Source: DATEDA01 sp963820965
GTDB taxonomy: Bacteria; Pseudomonadota; Gammaproteobacteria; Burkholderiales; SG8-39
DNA: 64,000 nucleotides
Direction: 5' to 3'
Assembly (NCBI GenBank): GCA_963820965.1
Contig: CAWGCC010000062.1
Coordinates: 248,001 to 312,000, forward strand
Made by a program: the position numbers and the translations under genes. A model generated the notes under the pieces. That model ran no database searches. It was not told the DNA's origin and worked only from the letters and a program-made list of their open reading frames with translations. This document shows, in pieces, positions 52,362 to 60,789 of the stretch; positions within the stretch are counted from its first letter, which is position 1; every line of letters starts with the position of its first letter.

Positions 52362-52463
52362 ATGAATTTGCGCATCTTCGAGTTTGAGCAATGCGCTGTT
52401 GAAGAAAACGGCGAGCCCGTGTGGCTCGCCTCAATCACCCTTTCGAAAGGATTCAGCTCATGA
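52362..52463 (+). CDS. 33-residue upstream ORF translationally coupled to the SYLF gene
   Basis: ATG at 52362 is preceded by AGAGGA about 6 bases upstream. The 33 codons (MNLRIFEFEQCAVEENGEPV then WLASITLSKGFSS) have ordinary protein composition, and the TGA at 52461-52463 overlaps the ATG of the next gene at 52460 in an ATGA junction. A perfect hairpin (52410-52430) lies inside it. It could be a regulatory leader peptide or the tail of a lost gene. Confidence 0.5.
   Translation: MNLRIFEFEQCAVEENGEPVWLASITLSKGFSS
52410..52430. promoter_or_regulatory. Hairpin inside the upstream ORF
   Basis: GGCGAGCC (52410-52417) pairs perfectly with GGCTCGCC (52423-52430) around a 5-base loop. On the minus strand it is followed by GTTTTC and could terminate antisense transcription; on the plus strand it lies 29 bases before the SYLF start and could shape its translation. 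Confidence 0.5.
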
Positions 52464-53023
52464 AATTTCTCAGTTTGCTCCCCGTCGCGATTGTGTTCCT
52501 GTCGCTCGCGGCCGGCAGCGCGCTCGCCCAGGACGAGAAGGCCAACAAACAGGCCGAGGTCCGCAAGGTGACGAGCACGTCGCTCGAGAAGTTCTACAAG
52601 GCCGACCCCAAGCTCAAGGGCGAGGTCGCGAAGGCGCCCGGCTACGCCGTCTTCACCACCTACGGGTTGAGCTTCCTCATCGGCGGCGCCGGCGGCAAGG
52701 GGCTCGCCCACGACAACAAGACGAAGAAGGACACCTACATGGACATGGCGCAGGCGAGCGTGGGGCTGCAGGTCGGCGCCGCGGAGAGCGAGACGCTGAT
52801 CGTCTTCAAGTCGGCGAAGGCCATGCAGGAGTTCATCGACAAGGGCTGGGAGGCCGGCGGGGGCGCCGTTGCTCAGGCCGGCGCGTCTGGCAAGTCGGTC
52901 GGCGCAGATGCTGGCGCGAACGTGATCGCCGACGCGTCGTACTACACCCTCACCAAGAACGGGCTCCAGGCCGGCGTGGCGGTCGCCGGGACGAAGTACT
53001 GGAAGGACAAGGAACTGAACTGA
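52460..53023 (+). CDS. SYLF/Ysc84-like lipid-binding domain protein, secreted
   Basis: The ATG at 52460 follows AAAGGA. A signal peptide (residues 1-23, ending GSALAQ) is followed by a SYLF/Ysc84 domain: LKGEVAKAPGYAVFTTYGLSFLIGGAGGKGLA, TYMDMAQASVGLQVGAAESETLIVFKSAKAMQEF and the ending SYYTLTKNGLQAGVAVAGTKYWKD. The domain binds phosphoinositides in eukaryotes; the bacterial role in the periplasm is unknown. 187 residues. A GC hairpin follows the stop. Confidence 0.9.
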   Translation: MKFLSLLPVAIVFLSLAAGSALAQDEKANKQAEVRKVTSTSLEKFYKADPKLKGEVAKAPGYAVFTTYGLSFLIGGAGGKGLAHDNKTKKDTYMDMAQASVGLQVGAAESETLIVFKSAKAMQEFIDKGWEAGGGAVAQAGASGKSVGADAGANVIADASYYTLTKNGLQAGVAVAGTKYWKDKELN

Positions 53024-53038
53024 TCGTGTTGCGGCCGG

Positions 53039-53059
53039 CCGGCGCGTCTGACGCGCCGG
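53039..53059 (+). terminator. Hairpin after the SYLF gene
   Basis: CCGGCGCG (53039-53046) and CGCGCCGG (53052-53059) form a perfect 8-base stem with a TCTGA loop, 15 bases after the stop codon. Only two Ts follow, so it is a weak intrinsic terminator or an mRNA-stabilising end. Confidence 0.5.
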
Positions 53060-53184
53060 TTGCCCTCTCGCCCTCGACACCTGCGGAATATCCGTAGCCG
53101 CAGGTAAAGGACCTGAGTACTTGGCAAGGCCGCGCGCCCAAGGCCGTTCCGGCCGCCCGTCAACTTCATCATGGAGTAACCCGA

Positions 53185-53592
53185 ATGAAGCCTTGTCTCG
53201 TATTTATCGCCCTGACCCTGTTGAGCTCGCCTGCCTTTGCCGCTGATGCGCAGTTGACGGATGCTCAAGTCGAACAAGCCTTCGCCAAGGCCGATAAGGA
53301 CAAGAATGGCACGGTCAGCTTGGCCGAGGCGAAGACGTTCGGCATCGCCGCGAACGCATTCCAGGCAGCCAATCCCGACAAGGACGGCTCCTTGGATAAG
53401 AAGGAGTTTGCTGCAGCAATCAGCGTTCAGTTCGCGGCTGCCAACCCTGACAACGACCGGACGCTCGACTGGAAGGAGGCTCAGAAAGCGGGCATCAAGA
53501 CCAAGAAGGTGTTCGACGCCGCCGACCCTGACAAGGACGGCACGTTGGATATCGCCGAGTTCCTTGCGGCTCTTGTGGCTCAGGCCAAGTAG
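53185..53592 (+). CDS. Secreted EF-hand calcium-binding protein
   Basis: A signal peptide (residues 1-20, ending AFAAD) precedes four EF-hand-like loops: DKDKNGTVSLAE, NPDKDGSLDKKE, NPDNDRTLDWKE and DPDKDGTLDIAE. Loops 1 and 4 have the full set of acidic ligands; loop 3 has Arg in place of Gly and may bind poorly. The 135-residue length is compact. GGAG lies about 10 bases before ATG 53185. The protein is likely a periplasmic calcium buffer or sensor; its partner is unknown. Confidence 0.9.
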   Translation: MKPCLVFIALTLLSSPAFAADAQLTDAQVEQAFAKADKDKNGTVSLAEAKTFGIAANAFQAANPDKDGSLDKKEFAAAISVQFAAANPDNDRTLDWKEAQKAGIKTKKVFDAADPDKDGTLDIAEFLAALVAQAK

Positions 53593-53791
53593 CGCCGGCC
53601 ACGCCCCTCGTCACATTAGACGGTAGACATCTCTATCCACCACAACGCGACGGAAAACTCGTGCGTATCTAGGCGATGGTGATCGCGTCCATTCCTGAAC
53701 CAAACGGGAAACGTGGGAGCGATGTCCATTCTGGAGTGGGTCGAAGGCGGTCCCTCAGCGCACTGAACCGGTCTCAACCCGCTGCCCAGAC

Positions 53792-56119
53792 TCATTCCGC
53801 CCGACGCGCGAGCGCGCGCCACACCCGCTCCGGGCTCGCGGGCATGTCGATCGCGGGCGCACCGGCCTGCGCGATCGCGTCGATGACTGCGTTCATCACC
53901 GCCGGCAGTGCGCCGACCGCCCCGGCCTCGCCGGCGCCTTTGATGCCGAGCGGGTTGAGCGGTGTCGGCGCGGGATTGCTCTCCACCTCGATCGGGCAGA
54001 AGTCCTCCGCGCGCGGCATGCAGTAATCCATGAACGACGCGGAGAGGAGCTGCCCCGAATCCGCGTCGTAGACCACCTGCTCCATGAGCGCCTGCCCGGC
54101 CCCCTGCGCGACGCCGCCGTGAATCTGGCCCTTGAGCGTGAGCGGGTTGACAACCGTGCCGACGTCGTCCACCACGGTGTAGCCCACGATCGCCGTCGCA
54201 CCCGTCTCGGGATCCACTTCGACTTCGCAGACGTGGCAGCCGTTCGGATAGGTGATCGCCGCCGGCGAGAACGTGCCGCTTTCGAAGAACCCCGGCTCGA
54301 TGCCCGCCGGCAGCCGCTCCGGCGCGAACGCCGCTTTCGCGACCGCCCGCAGCTCGAGCGACCGGTCGGTGCCGGCGACCGAGAACCGGCCGGCGGCGAA
54401 CTCGATGTCGGCGTCCGCCGCCTCGAGGAGATGCGCCGCGATCCGCTTGCCCTTGGCGATCAGCTTGTCCGCGGCGACGACGAGCGCGCTGCCGGCGGTC
54501 GCCGCCGTGCGCGAGCCGAAGCTGCCGATGCCGAACGCCACCTTGTCGGTGTCGCCCTGCAGGTAGCGGACTGCGCCCGGATCGAGGCCGAGCCGGTCGT
54601 GCAGGATCTGCTTGAACGTCGTCTCGTGCGCCTGCCCCTGGCTCAGCGCGCCGCTCAGCACGGTCGCGGTGCCGGACGGGTCGAACCGGATCTCGGCGTA
54701 TTCGAGACCGGGTGCGGCGGCGCGCTCGATCGCGTTGACGACGCCGAGCCCCCGCAGGCGCCCGCGGCCGCCCGCCGCCTGCCGCCGCCCGGCGAAGCCG
54801 GCGTGATCGGCCGCGGCGAGCGCGAGATCCATCGAGCGGGCGTAGTCGCCGGAATCGTAGACCCAGCCGAACGCGTTGCGGTACGGCATCGCCGCCGCCG
54901 GGATGAGATTCCGGCGGCGGAGATCGACCGGGTCGAGGCTCAGCTCGCGCGCCGCGTCATCGATCAGGCGCTCGATCACGTAGGTCGCTTCCGGCCGGCC
55001 GTTGCCGCGGTACGGACCGTGCGGGTTCTGGTTCGTCATCACGCAGGTCAGGTGCGCGTACGCCGCGCCGATCGCGTACGTGCCCGCCATCGTGCCGAGA
55101 TGGTTGAAGGTGCCGAGCAGGTTGCGGTCCGACGAGATGTAGGCGCCGACGTTCGCGGTCGTCCGCACCCGCAGCGCGAGGAACTTCCCGTCGCGGTCGA
55201 GCGCGAGCTCGGCATCCGCGATGCGGTCGCGAGAGTGCTCGTCGGCGAGGATCGTTTCGCTGCGCTCGCAGATCCACTTCACCGGCCGGCCGAGCTTGCG
55301 CGCGGCCCACAGGACGAGGCGGTCCTCGACGTACTGCGGCCCCTTGACGCCGAAGCTGCCGCCGACGTCGCCGACGACGACGCGGATCGCCGGCTCGGGG
55401 ACGCGGAAGATATCGGTCGCGAGCACGCCGCGCGTGCGGTGCGCGTACTGCGAGCCCGCGTGCAGCGTGTAGCGGCCCTCGCCTTCGTCGAAGTGGCCGA
55501 TCGCGCCGCGCGGCTCCATGTACTGCGCGTGGACGCGGCTCACGACGTAGCGACGGCGTACCACGTGCGCCGCGCGCGTAAAGGCGGCATCGCTCGCGGC
55601 GCGGTCGCCCATCTCGAAGACGTGGGAAACGTTGTCGGGACACTCGTCCCACACCGCCGGCGCGCCGGGACGCGAGGCGTCCGCGGTCGAAGCGATCGCC
55701 GGCAGCGGCTCGTAGTCGATCGCCACCTGCTCGGCGGCGTCCTTGGCCTCCGCGAGCGTCTCGGCGATCACCACTGCCACCGGGTCGCCGACGTGGCGCA
55801 CGCGCCCGCGCGCGAGCCCCGGGTGCGGCCGCGCGAACATCGGCGAGCCGTCGGGGCGCTGGCGCTTGAAGGACACCGCGGTCGTCCCGAGGCCGTCGGC
55901 GGCGAGGTCGTCGCCGGTCAGTACCGCGACGACGCCTGTCGCCTGCGCGGCGGCGGCGACGTCCACAGAGCGGATGCGCGCGGCGGCGTGCGGCGAGCGC
56001 ACCACCACCATGTACGCCTGCCCGGGAAGGTTCACGTCGTCGATGAAGCGTCCCTGCCCGCGCAGGAGCCGCGGATCCTCGAACCGAGGGACCGGTTGAC
56101 CGATGCCGAATTCGCCCAT
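53792..56119 (-). CDS. Xanthine dehydrogenase-family molybdopterin large subunit (CoxL-like), orphan
   Basis: From the ATG at 56119 the 775-residue protein shows IGQPVPRFEDPRLLRGQGRFIDDV, the Mo-cofactor blocks VGDVGGSFGVKGPQYVEDRL, NPHGPYRGNGRPEATYVIERL and the C-terminal GIKGAGEAGAVGALPAVMNAV with the catalytic glutamate. It lacks the cysteine active-site loop of true CO dehydrogenase, so it is a CoxL-like hydroxylase or aldehyde oxidase of unknown substrate. The usual FAD and 2Fe-2S subunit genes are not adjacent. It is divergent from the otn operon by 81 bases. Confidence 0.92.
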   Translation of the reverse strand: MGEFGIGQPVPRFEDPRLLRGQGRFIDDVNLPGQAYMVVVRSPHAAARIRSVDVAAAAQATGVVAVLTGDDLAADGLGTTAVSFKRQRPDGSPMFARPHPGLARGRVRHVGDPVAVVIAETLAEAKDAAEQVAIDYEPLPAIASTADASRPGAPAVWDECPDNVSHVFEMGDRAASDAAFTRAAHVVRRRYVVSRVHAQYMEPRGAIGHFDEGEGRYTLHAGSQYAHRTRGVLATDIFRVPEPAIRVVVGDVGGSFGVKGPQYVEDRLVLWAARKLGRPVKWICERSETILADEHSRDRIADAELALDRDGKFLALRVRTTANVGAYISSDRNLLGTFNHLGTMAGTYAIGAAYAHLTCVMTNQNPHGPYRGNGRPEATYVIERLIDDAARELSLDPVDLRRRNLIPAAAMPYRNAFGWVYDSGDYARSMDLALAAADHAGFAGRRQAAGGRGRLRGLGVVNAIERAAAPGLEYAEIRFDPSGTATVLSGALSQGQAHETTFKQILHDRLGLDPGAVRYLQGDTDKVAFGIGSFGSRTAATAGSALVVAADKLIAKGKRIAAHLLEAADADIEFAAGRFSVAGTDRSLELRAVAKAAFAPERLPAGIEPGFFESGTFSPAAITYPNGCHVCEVEVDPETGATAIVGYTVVDDVGTVVNPLTLKGQIHGGVAQGAGQALMEQVVYDADSGQLLSASFMDYCMPRAEDFCPIEVESNPAPTPLNPLGIKGAGEAGAVGALPAVMNAVIDAIAQAGAPAIDMPASPERVWRALARRAE

Positions 56120-56200
56120 GCTCGCTGCCCGCGCCTCCTCGGATGTCTGGTTGTAGGATAACCTGCTCGGTCTGGAGCGCGGCACGAGGAGGAGCGACAG

Positions 56201-57109
56201 ATGGCGACAGGATCCGTCGGGATTATCGGGCTCGGCTCGATGGGGATGGGCGCTGCGCGCTCGTGCCTCCGTGCCGGCTTCGCGACCTCCGCCTACGACG
56301 TGCGCCGCGAGGCGGTCGATGCATTCGCCGCCGCCGGCGGGACGCCGCGCGCCACGCCGGCCGAGCTCGGAGCGAAGTCGGGGATCGTCGCGCTCTTCGT
56401 CGTCAACGCCGAGCAGGTCGAGACGGTGCTCTTCGGCGCGGACGGCGCGGCGGCCGCGATGGCGCCCGGCAGTGTCCTGATCCTGTGCGTCACCGCCGCG
56501 CCGGACTACGCCGAGCGACTGGGCGAACGGCTCGCCGAGCGCGGGCTCCTGATGCTCGACGCGCCGGTCTCCGGGGGCGCCGCGAAGGCGGCGGCGGGCG
56601 AGATGACGATCATGGCCTCGGGCGACCCGGCCGCGTTCGCCGCCTGTGAAGGCGTGCTCGCGGCGATCGCGACCAAGGTCTACCGCCTCGGGGACCGGCC
56701 GGGCCAGGGCTCGAAGGTCAAGGTGATCAACCAGCTCCTCGCCGGCGTGCACATCGCGGCGATGGCGGAGGCGATGGCGCTCGGGATCCGCGCTGGGTGC
56801 GATCCGAACGTGGTGTACGAAGTGATCTCGAACTCCGCCGGCGGCTCGTGGATGTTCCAGAACCGCGCACCGCACATCCTCGCCGGCGACTACACGCCGC
56901 TCTCGGCGGTGAACATCTTCGTCAAGGACCTCGGGATCGTGCTCGACTCGGCGCGCCGGCTGACGTTCCCGCTCCCGCTCACCGCCGCCGCGCATCAGAT
57001 GTTCCTCGCCACCAGCGCGCACGGGCACGGGGCCGAGGACGACTCGGCGGTGATCAAGATGTTCCAGGCGCTGACGGGCATCGAGCTGCCGAAGGGTGCG
57101 GGGAAGTGA
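56201..57109 (+). CDS. ltnD: LtnD-like L-threonate/3-hydroxyisobutyrate-type dehydrogenase
   Basis: A beta-hydroxyacid dehydrogenase of 302 residues: Rossmann GIIGLGSMGMGAARS, the substrate-binding DAPVSGGAAKAAAGEMTIM and the catalytic lysine in GQGSKVKVINQLLAGVHIA. GGAGG about 10 bases upstream supports ATG 56201. Position directly before otnK and otnC identifies it as LtnD, which oxidises L-threonate (or D-erythronate type acids) at C2 to the 2-oxo acid. Its end overlaps otnK by 4 bases. Confidence 0.9.
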   Translation: MATGSVGIIGLGSMGMGAARSCLRAGFATSAYDVRREAVDAFAAAGGTPRATPAELGAKSGIVALFVVNAEQVETVLFGADGAAAAMAPGSVLILCVTAAPDYAERLGERLAERGLLMLDAPVSGGAAKAAAGEMTIMASGDPAAFAACEGVLAAIATKVYRLGDRPGQGSKVKVINQLLAGVHIAAMAEAMALGIRAGCDPNVVYEVISNSAGGSWMFQNRAPHILAGDYTPLSAVNIFVKDLGIVLDSARRLTFPLPLTAAAHQMFLATSAHGHGAEDDSAVIKMFQALTGIELPKGAGK

Positions 57110-58380
57110 GCATCCTCCTCGGCTGCATCGCGGACGACTTCACCGGCGCCACCGATCTCGCCAGCATGCTGGTGCGCGCGGGGATGCGCACCGTGCAGGC
57201 GATCGGGGTGCCGGAGGACGCGCGGCTCGCCGCCGGAGCGGACGCGCTCGTCGTCGCGCTCAAGTCGCGCACGATCCCCGCGCGCGATGCGGTGTCGCAG
57301 TCGCTCGCCGCGCTCGGCTGGCTGCGCGAGGCGGGCGCTCGGCAGATCTATTTCAAGTACTGCTCGACCTTCGACTCCACGCCCGCCGGCAACATCGGAC
57401 CGGTCGCGGACAGCCTGCTCGACGCCCTCGGCGCCGGCTTCGCGATCGCCTGCCCGGCGTTCCCCGAGAACGGCCGCACGATCTACAAGGGCCATCTCTT
57501 CGTCGGCGACCTGCTGCTGTCCGATTCGCCGATGAAGGATCATCCGCTGACGCCGATGACCGACGCGAACCTCGTCCGCGTGCTCGCACGGCAGACGAAG
57601 CGCAAGGTCGGGCTCGTCGAGCACAAGACCGTGCGCAGCGGCGCCGCGACGATCGTTGCACGCTTCGACGAGCTCCGTGCCGCAGGCGCAGCGTACGCGA
57701 TCGTCGACGCGCTCGCCGACGAGGACCTGATGGCGATCGGCGCGGCCTGCGCGGGCCACGCGCTCGTCACCGCCGGCTCCGGCGTCGCCCTCGGGCTCCC
57801 GCAGAACTTCTTCGCCGGCGGGCTGATGCAGCCGCGGACGGACGCGGCCGAGCTTCCGGCCGCCGGGGGCAAGCCTGCGGTGCTTTCGGGAAGCTGCTCG
57901 GCGGCCACCCGCCAGCAGGTCGCACGAATGGCCGAGCGCCATCCAGCCCACGCACTGGACCCGGTCGCCGAGCCCGATCCCGAACGACTCGCGGGGAAGG
58001 CGCTCCAGGCAATCGCGCCCGCCCTCGAAGCAGGCCAACCGTTCATCGTCTACTCGACCGCCGAGCCGTCGCAGGTTGCCGCGGTGCAGGCGAAGCTCGG
58101 GCAGGAGCGGGCGGCGTCACTGGTCGAGGACGCGCTTGCACTTGTCGCCCGGCGGATCGTTGCGAGCGGCGTGCGTCGTCTCGTCGTCGCCGGCGGCGAG
58201 ACCTCGGGCGCGGTGGTGAAGGCGCTCGGCGTCAAAGCGCTCGCGATCGGCCCGCAGATCGACCCCGGCGTCCCATGGACGATGAGCGTCGGGAGCGAGC
58301 CGCGCATTGCGCTGGCGCTCAAGAGCGGCAACTTCGGCGCGCCGGACTTCTTCGAGAAGGCGCTGGCGCAGTCGTCATGA
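57106..58380 (+). CDS. otnK: OtnK, 3-oxo-tetronate kinase (four-carbon acid sugar kinase)
   Basis: The GTG at 57106 gives SILLGCIADDFTGATDLASML, the conserved DUF1537/four-carbon acid-sugar kinase opening. The protein of 424 residues also has YFKYCSTFDSTPAGNIGPV, CPAFPENGRTIYKGHLFVGD and the C-terminal nucleotide-binding VAGGETSGAVVKALG. It phosphorylates the 3-oxo-tetronate. It is coupled to ltnD before (4-base overlap) and otnC after (ATGA). Confidence 0.94.
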   Translation: MSILLGCIADDFTGATDLASMLVRAGMRTVQAIGVPEDARLAAGADALVVALKSRTIPARDAVSQSLAALGWLREAGARQIYFKYCSTFDSTPAGNIGPVADSLLDALGAGFAIACPAFPENGRTIYKGHLFVGDLLLSDSPMKDHPLTPMTDANLVRVLARQTKRKVGLVEHKTVRSGAATIVARFDELRAAGAAYAIVDALADEDLMAIGAACAGHALVTAGSGVALGLPQNFFAGGLMQPRTDAAELPAAGGKPAVLSGSCSAATRQQVARMAERHPAHALDPVAEPDPERLAGKALQAIAPALEAGQPFIVYSTAEPSQVAAVQAKLGQERAASLVEDALALVARRIVASGVRRLVVAGGETSGAVVKALGVKALAIGPQIDPGVPWTMSVGSEPRIALALKSGNFGAPDFFEKALAQSS

Positions 58381-59009
58381 ACGAAGCGAAGCTGCGCGAA
58401 GAGATCGCGCTCCTCGGCCGGTCGATCTACGACCGCGGCCTGACGCACGGCTCGACCGGCAACATCAGCGCGAAGCTCGACGACGGGTGGCTGCTGACGC
58501 CGACCGGCTCGAATCTCGGCCGGCTCGACCCGGCGCGACTCTCGAAGCTCGACTGGAACGGCAAGCTCCTCGCCGGCGACGCGCCCTCGAAGGAGAACTT
58601 CCTGCACCTGGCGATGTACCAGGAGCGCAAGCAGAACGGCGCCGTGGTGCATCTGCATTCGACGCACTCGGTCGCCGTGTCGGTGCTCGCCGACGTCGAC
58701 ACCGCCGACGTGCTTCCCCCGCTCACCGCGTATTACGTGATGCGGATCGGCCGCCTGCCGCTCGTCCCCTACTACGCGCCCGGCGACCTCGAGCTCGCCG
58801 ATGCGGTGCGCGGATTCGCCGGCAAGCACCACGCGGTGCTGCTCGCGAACCACGGCCCGGTCGTCGCCGGCAGCACGCTCGCGGCCGCGGCCGACGCGGT
58901 CGAGGAGCTCGAGGCGACGGCGAGGCTCTTCCTCGCGCTGCGCGGCGAGAAGGTGCGCCTGCTCACGCCGGAGCAGGTGGCGGAGCTGCGCGCGAAGTTT
59001 CCGGCTTGA
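58377..59009 (+). CDS. otnC: OtnC, 3-oxo-tetronate 4-phosphate decarboxylase (class II aldolase family)
   Basis: This 210-residue class II aldolase/adducin-fold protein has the substrate loop THGSTGNISAKLDDGWLLTPTGSNLGRL, the metal histidines in VVHLHSTHSVAVS and LLANHGPVVAG. OtnC splits carbon dioxide from the phosphorylated product to give dihydroxyacetone phosphate. ATG 58377 overlaps the otnK stop. The isomerase otnI that would serve the D-erythronate branch is not present in the window. Confidence 0.93.
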   Translation: MNEAKLREEIALLGRSIYDRGLTHGSTGNISAKLDDGWLLTPTGSNLGRLDPARLSKLDWNGKLLAGDAPSKENFLHLAMYQERKQNGAVVHLHSTHSVAVSVLADVDTADVLPPLTAYYVMRIGRLPLVPYYAPGDLELADAVRGFAGKHHAVLLANHGPVVAGSTLAAAADAVEELEATARLFLALRGEKVRLLTPEQVAELRAKFPA

Positions 59010-59019
59010 GGCGCGCGAC

Positions 59020-60789
59020 GTGGCGCGCTGGAACCCGCTCTCCGGTTCGCGCGCACGTGGCCGAAGGTCACGCCCGAGACCCTGCGCGCCGACCTGCTGG
59101 CCGGGCTGATCGGCGCGATCGTGGTGCTGCCGCAGGGCATCGCGTACGCGACGCTCTCTGGGGCTGCCGCCGGAGTACGGCCTCTACTGCGCGATGGTGC
59201 CGACCGCGGTCGCCGCGCTCTTCGGGTCGTCGTGGCATTCGATCTCCGGGCCCACCAACGCGATCTCGCTCGTCGTGTTCGCGACGCTGTCGCCGATCGT
59301 CGCGCCCGGCTCCCCGGAGTACGTCCAGGCGGTGCTCACGCTGGCGTTCATCGTCGGCGTCGCGCTGCTCGCGGTCGGGCTGTTCCGGCTCGGCGCGGTG
59401 GCGAACTTCATCTCGCACACCGTCGTCGTCGCGTTCTCGACCGGCGTGGGGATCCTGATCGCGACCACCCAGCTCGGCGAGCTGTTCGGGATGACGATCC
59501 CGCGCGGCGCGTTCCTGAGGACCTGGCAGTACTTCCTGACCCATCTCGCCGAGATCAACGTGTACCCGACGCTGGTCGCGGCGATCACCATCGCGGTCGG
59601 GCTCGCGTCCCAGCGGTTCGTCAAGCGCGTTCCCTATCCGCTGGTCGCAGTCGTGGCGGGCGGCCTGGCGGCGTACGGGCTCAACGCCGCGGTCGGCGTC
59701 GACGTCACCGGCATCCGGACGCTCGGTCCGCTGCCGGGCGCGCTGCCGCCGCTCTCCTATCCCACCTTCCAGCTCGACCTCATCCAGCCGATCGTCGGCG
59801 TCGCGGTCGCGGTCACCGCGCTGTGCCTGATCGAGTCGATCTCGGTCGCGCGGTCGATCGCGCTGCGCTCCGGGCAGCGGCTCGACGCCAACCGCGAGTT
59901 CGTCGGCCAGGGACTCTCCAACCTCGCGGCGAGCTTCTTCTCCGGCTTCCCGTCGTGCGGCTCGTTCAACCGCTCGATGGCGAACTACGAAGCCGGGCGC
60001 GCGGACGCCGCTCGCCGCGGTGGCCGCCGCGGCGTTCCTGGTGCTGATCGTGCTCGCCGTGGCGCCGCTCGTCGCGTACCTGCCCTACGCGGCGATGGCC
60101 GGCGTGCTGCTCATGATCGCGTGGCGGCTCGTCGACCTCAGGCAGATGCAGCCACATCGTCCACGCCGGAGGCGGCGAGGCCGCGGTGCTCGGCGTGACG
60201 GTCGCCGCGACGCTGCTGATGAACCTCGACGTCGCGATCCTCTTCGGCGTGCTGCTGTCGCTCGGCATCTACGTCTACAAGACCTCGCAGCCGCGGTTCG
60301 TGCCGGTGGTGCCCGACCCGCTCGCCGAGACGCGCAAGTCGGTGGAGCTGCACGCGGGCCTCGACGAGTGCCCGCAGCTCAAACTGGTGCGGCTCGAAGG
60401 CGGGCTCTACTTCGGCGCGGTCGACCACGCGGAGCAGGTGCTCGACCGATTCCGCGCCGAGCATCCGGACCAGAAGCATCTGCTGCTGCTGTGCAAGGGC
60501 GTCAACTACGTCGACCTCGCCGGCGGCGACGTGCTCGCCGCCGAAGCGCGCCGACGGCGCGGGGAAGGCGGCGGCCTCTACCTCCACGGCCTGCGGCCGC
60601 CGATCCGCGAGCGGCTCGTCCGGACCGGCCACCTCGCGGTGATCGGCGAGGAGAACGTGTTCGAGACCAAGTACCACGCGATCAAGACGATCTTCGCGCG
60701 GCCTCGACCGCGGCGTCTGCGCGCGCTGCAGCGCGCGCATCTTCGAGGAATGCCAGACGCTGCCGCGACCGGAGCCCGCCCACCCGTGA
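59020..60789 (+). pseudogene. SulP-family anion transporter broken by four +1 frameshifts
   Basis: Read with frame changes, this encodes a complete SulP protein of about 590 residues: FARTWPKVTPETLRADLLAG and LPQGIAYATLSG, then LPPEYGLYCAMVPTAV, the transporter core to MANYEAG, then RTPLAAVAAAAFLVLIVL, HIVHAGGGEAAVLGVTVA, a STAS domain and the terminal LDRGVCARCSARIFEECQ. Four single-base insertions are needed, at 59160-59163 (GGGG), 59995-60004, 60151-60153 and 60702-60703. The likely start GTG 59020 is out of frame with the first block, a possible fifth lesion. Its TGA (60787-60789) overlaps the next gene's GTG, so the ends are original. Either decay or sequencing error. Confidence 0.85.
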
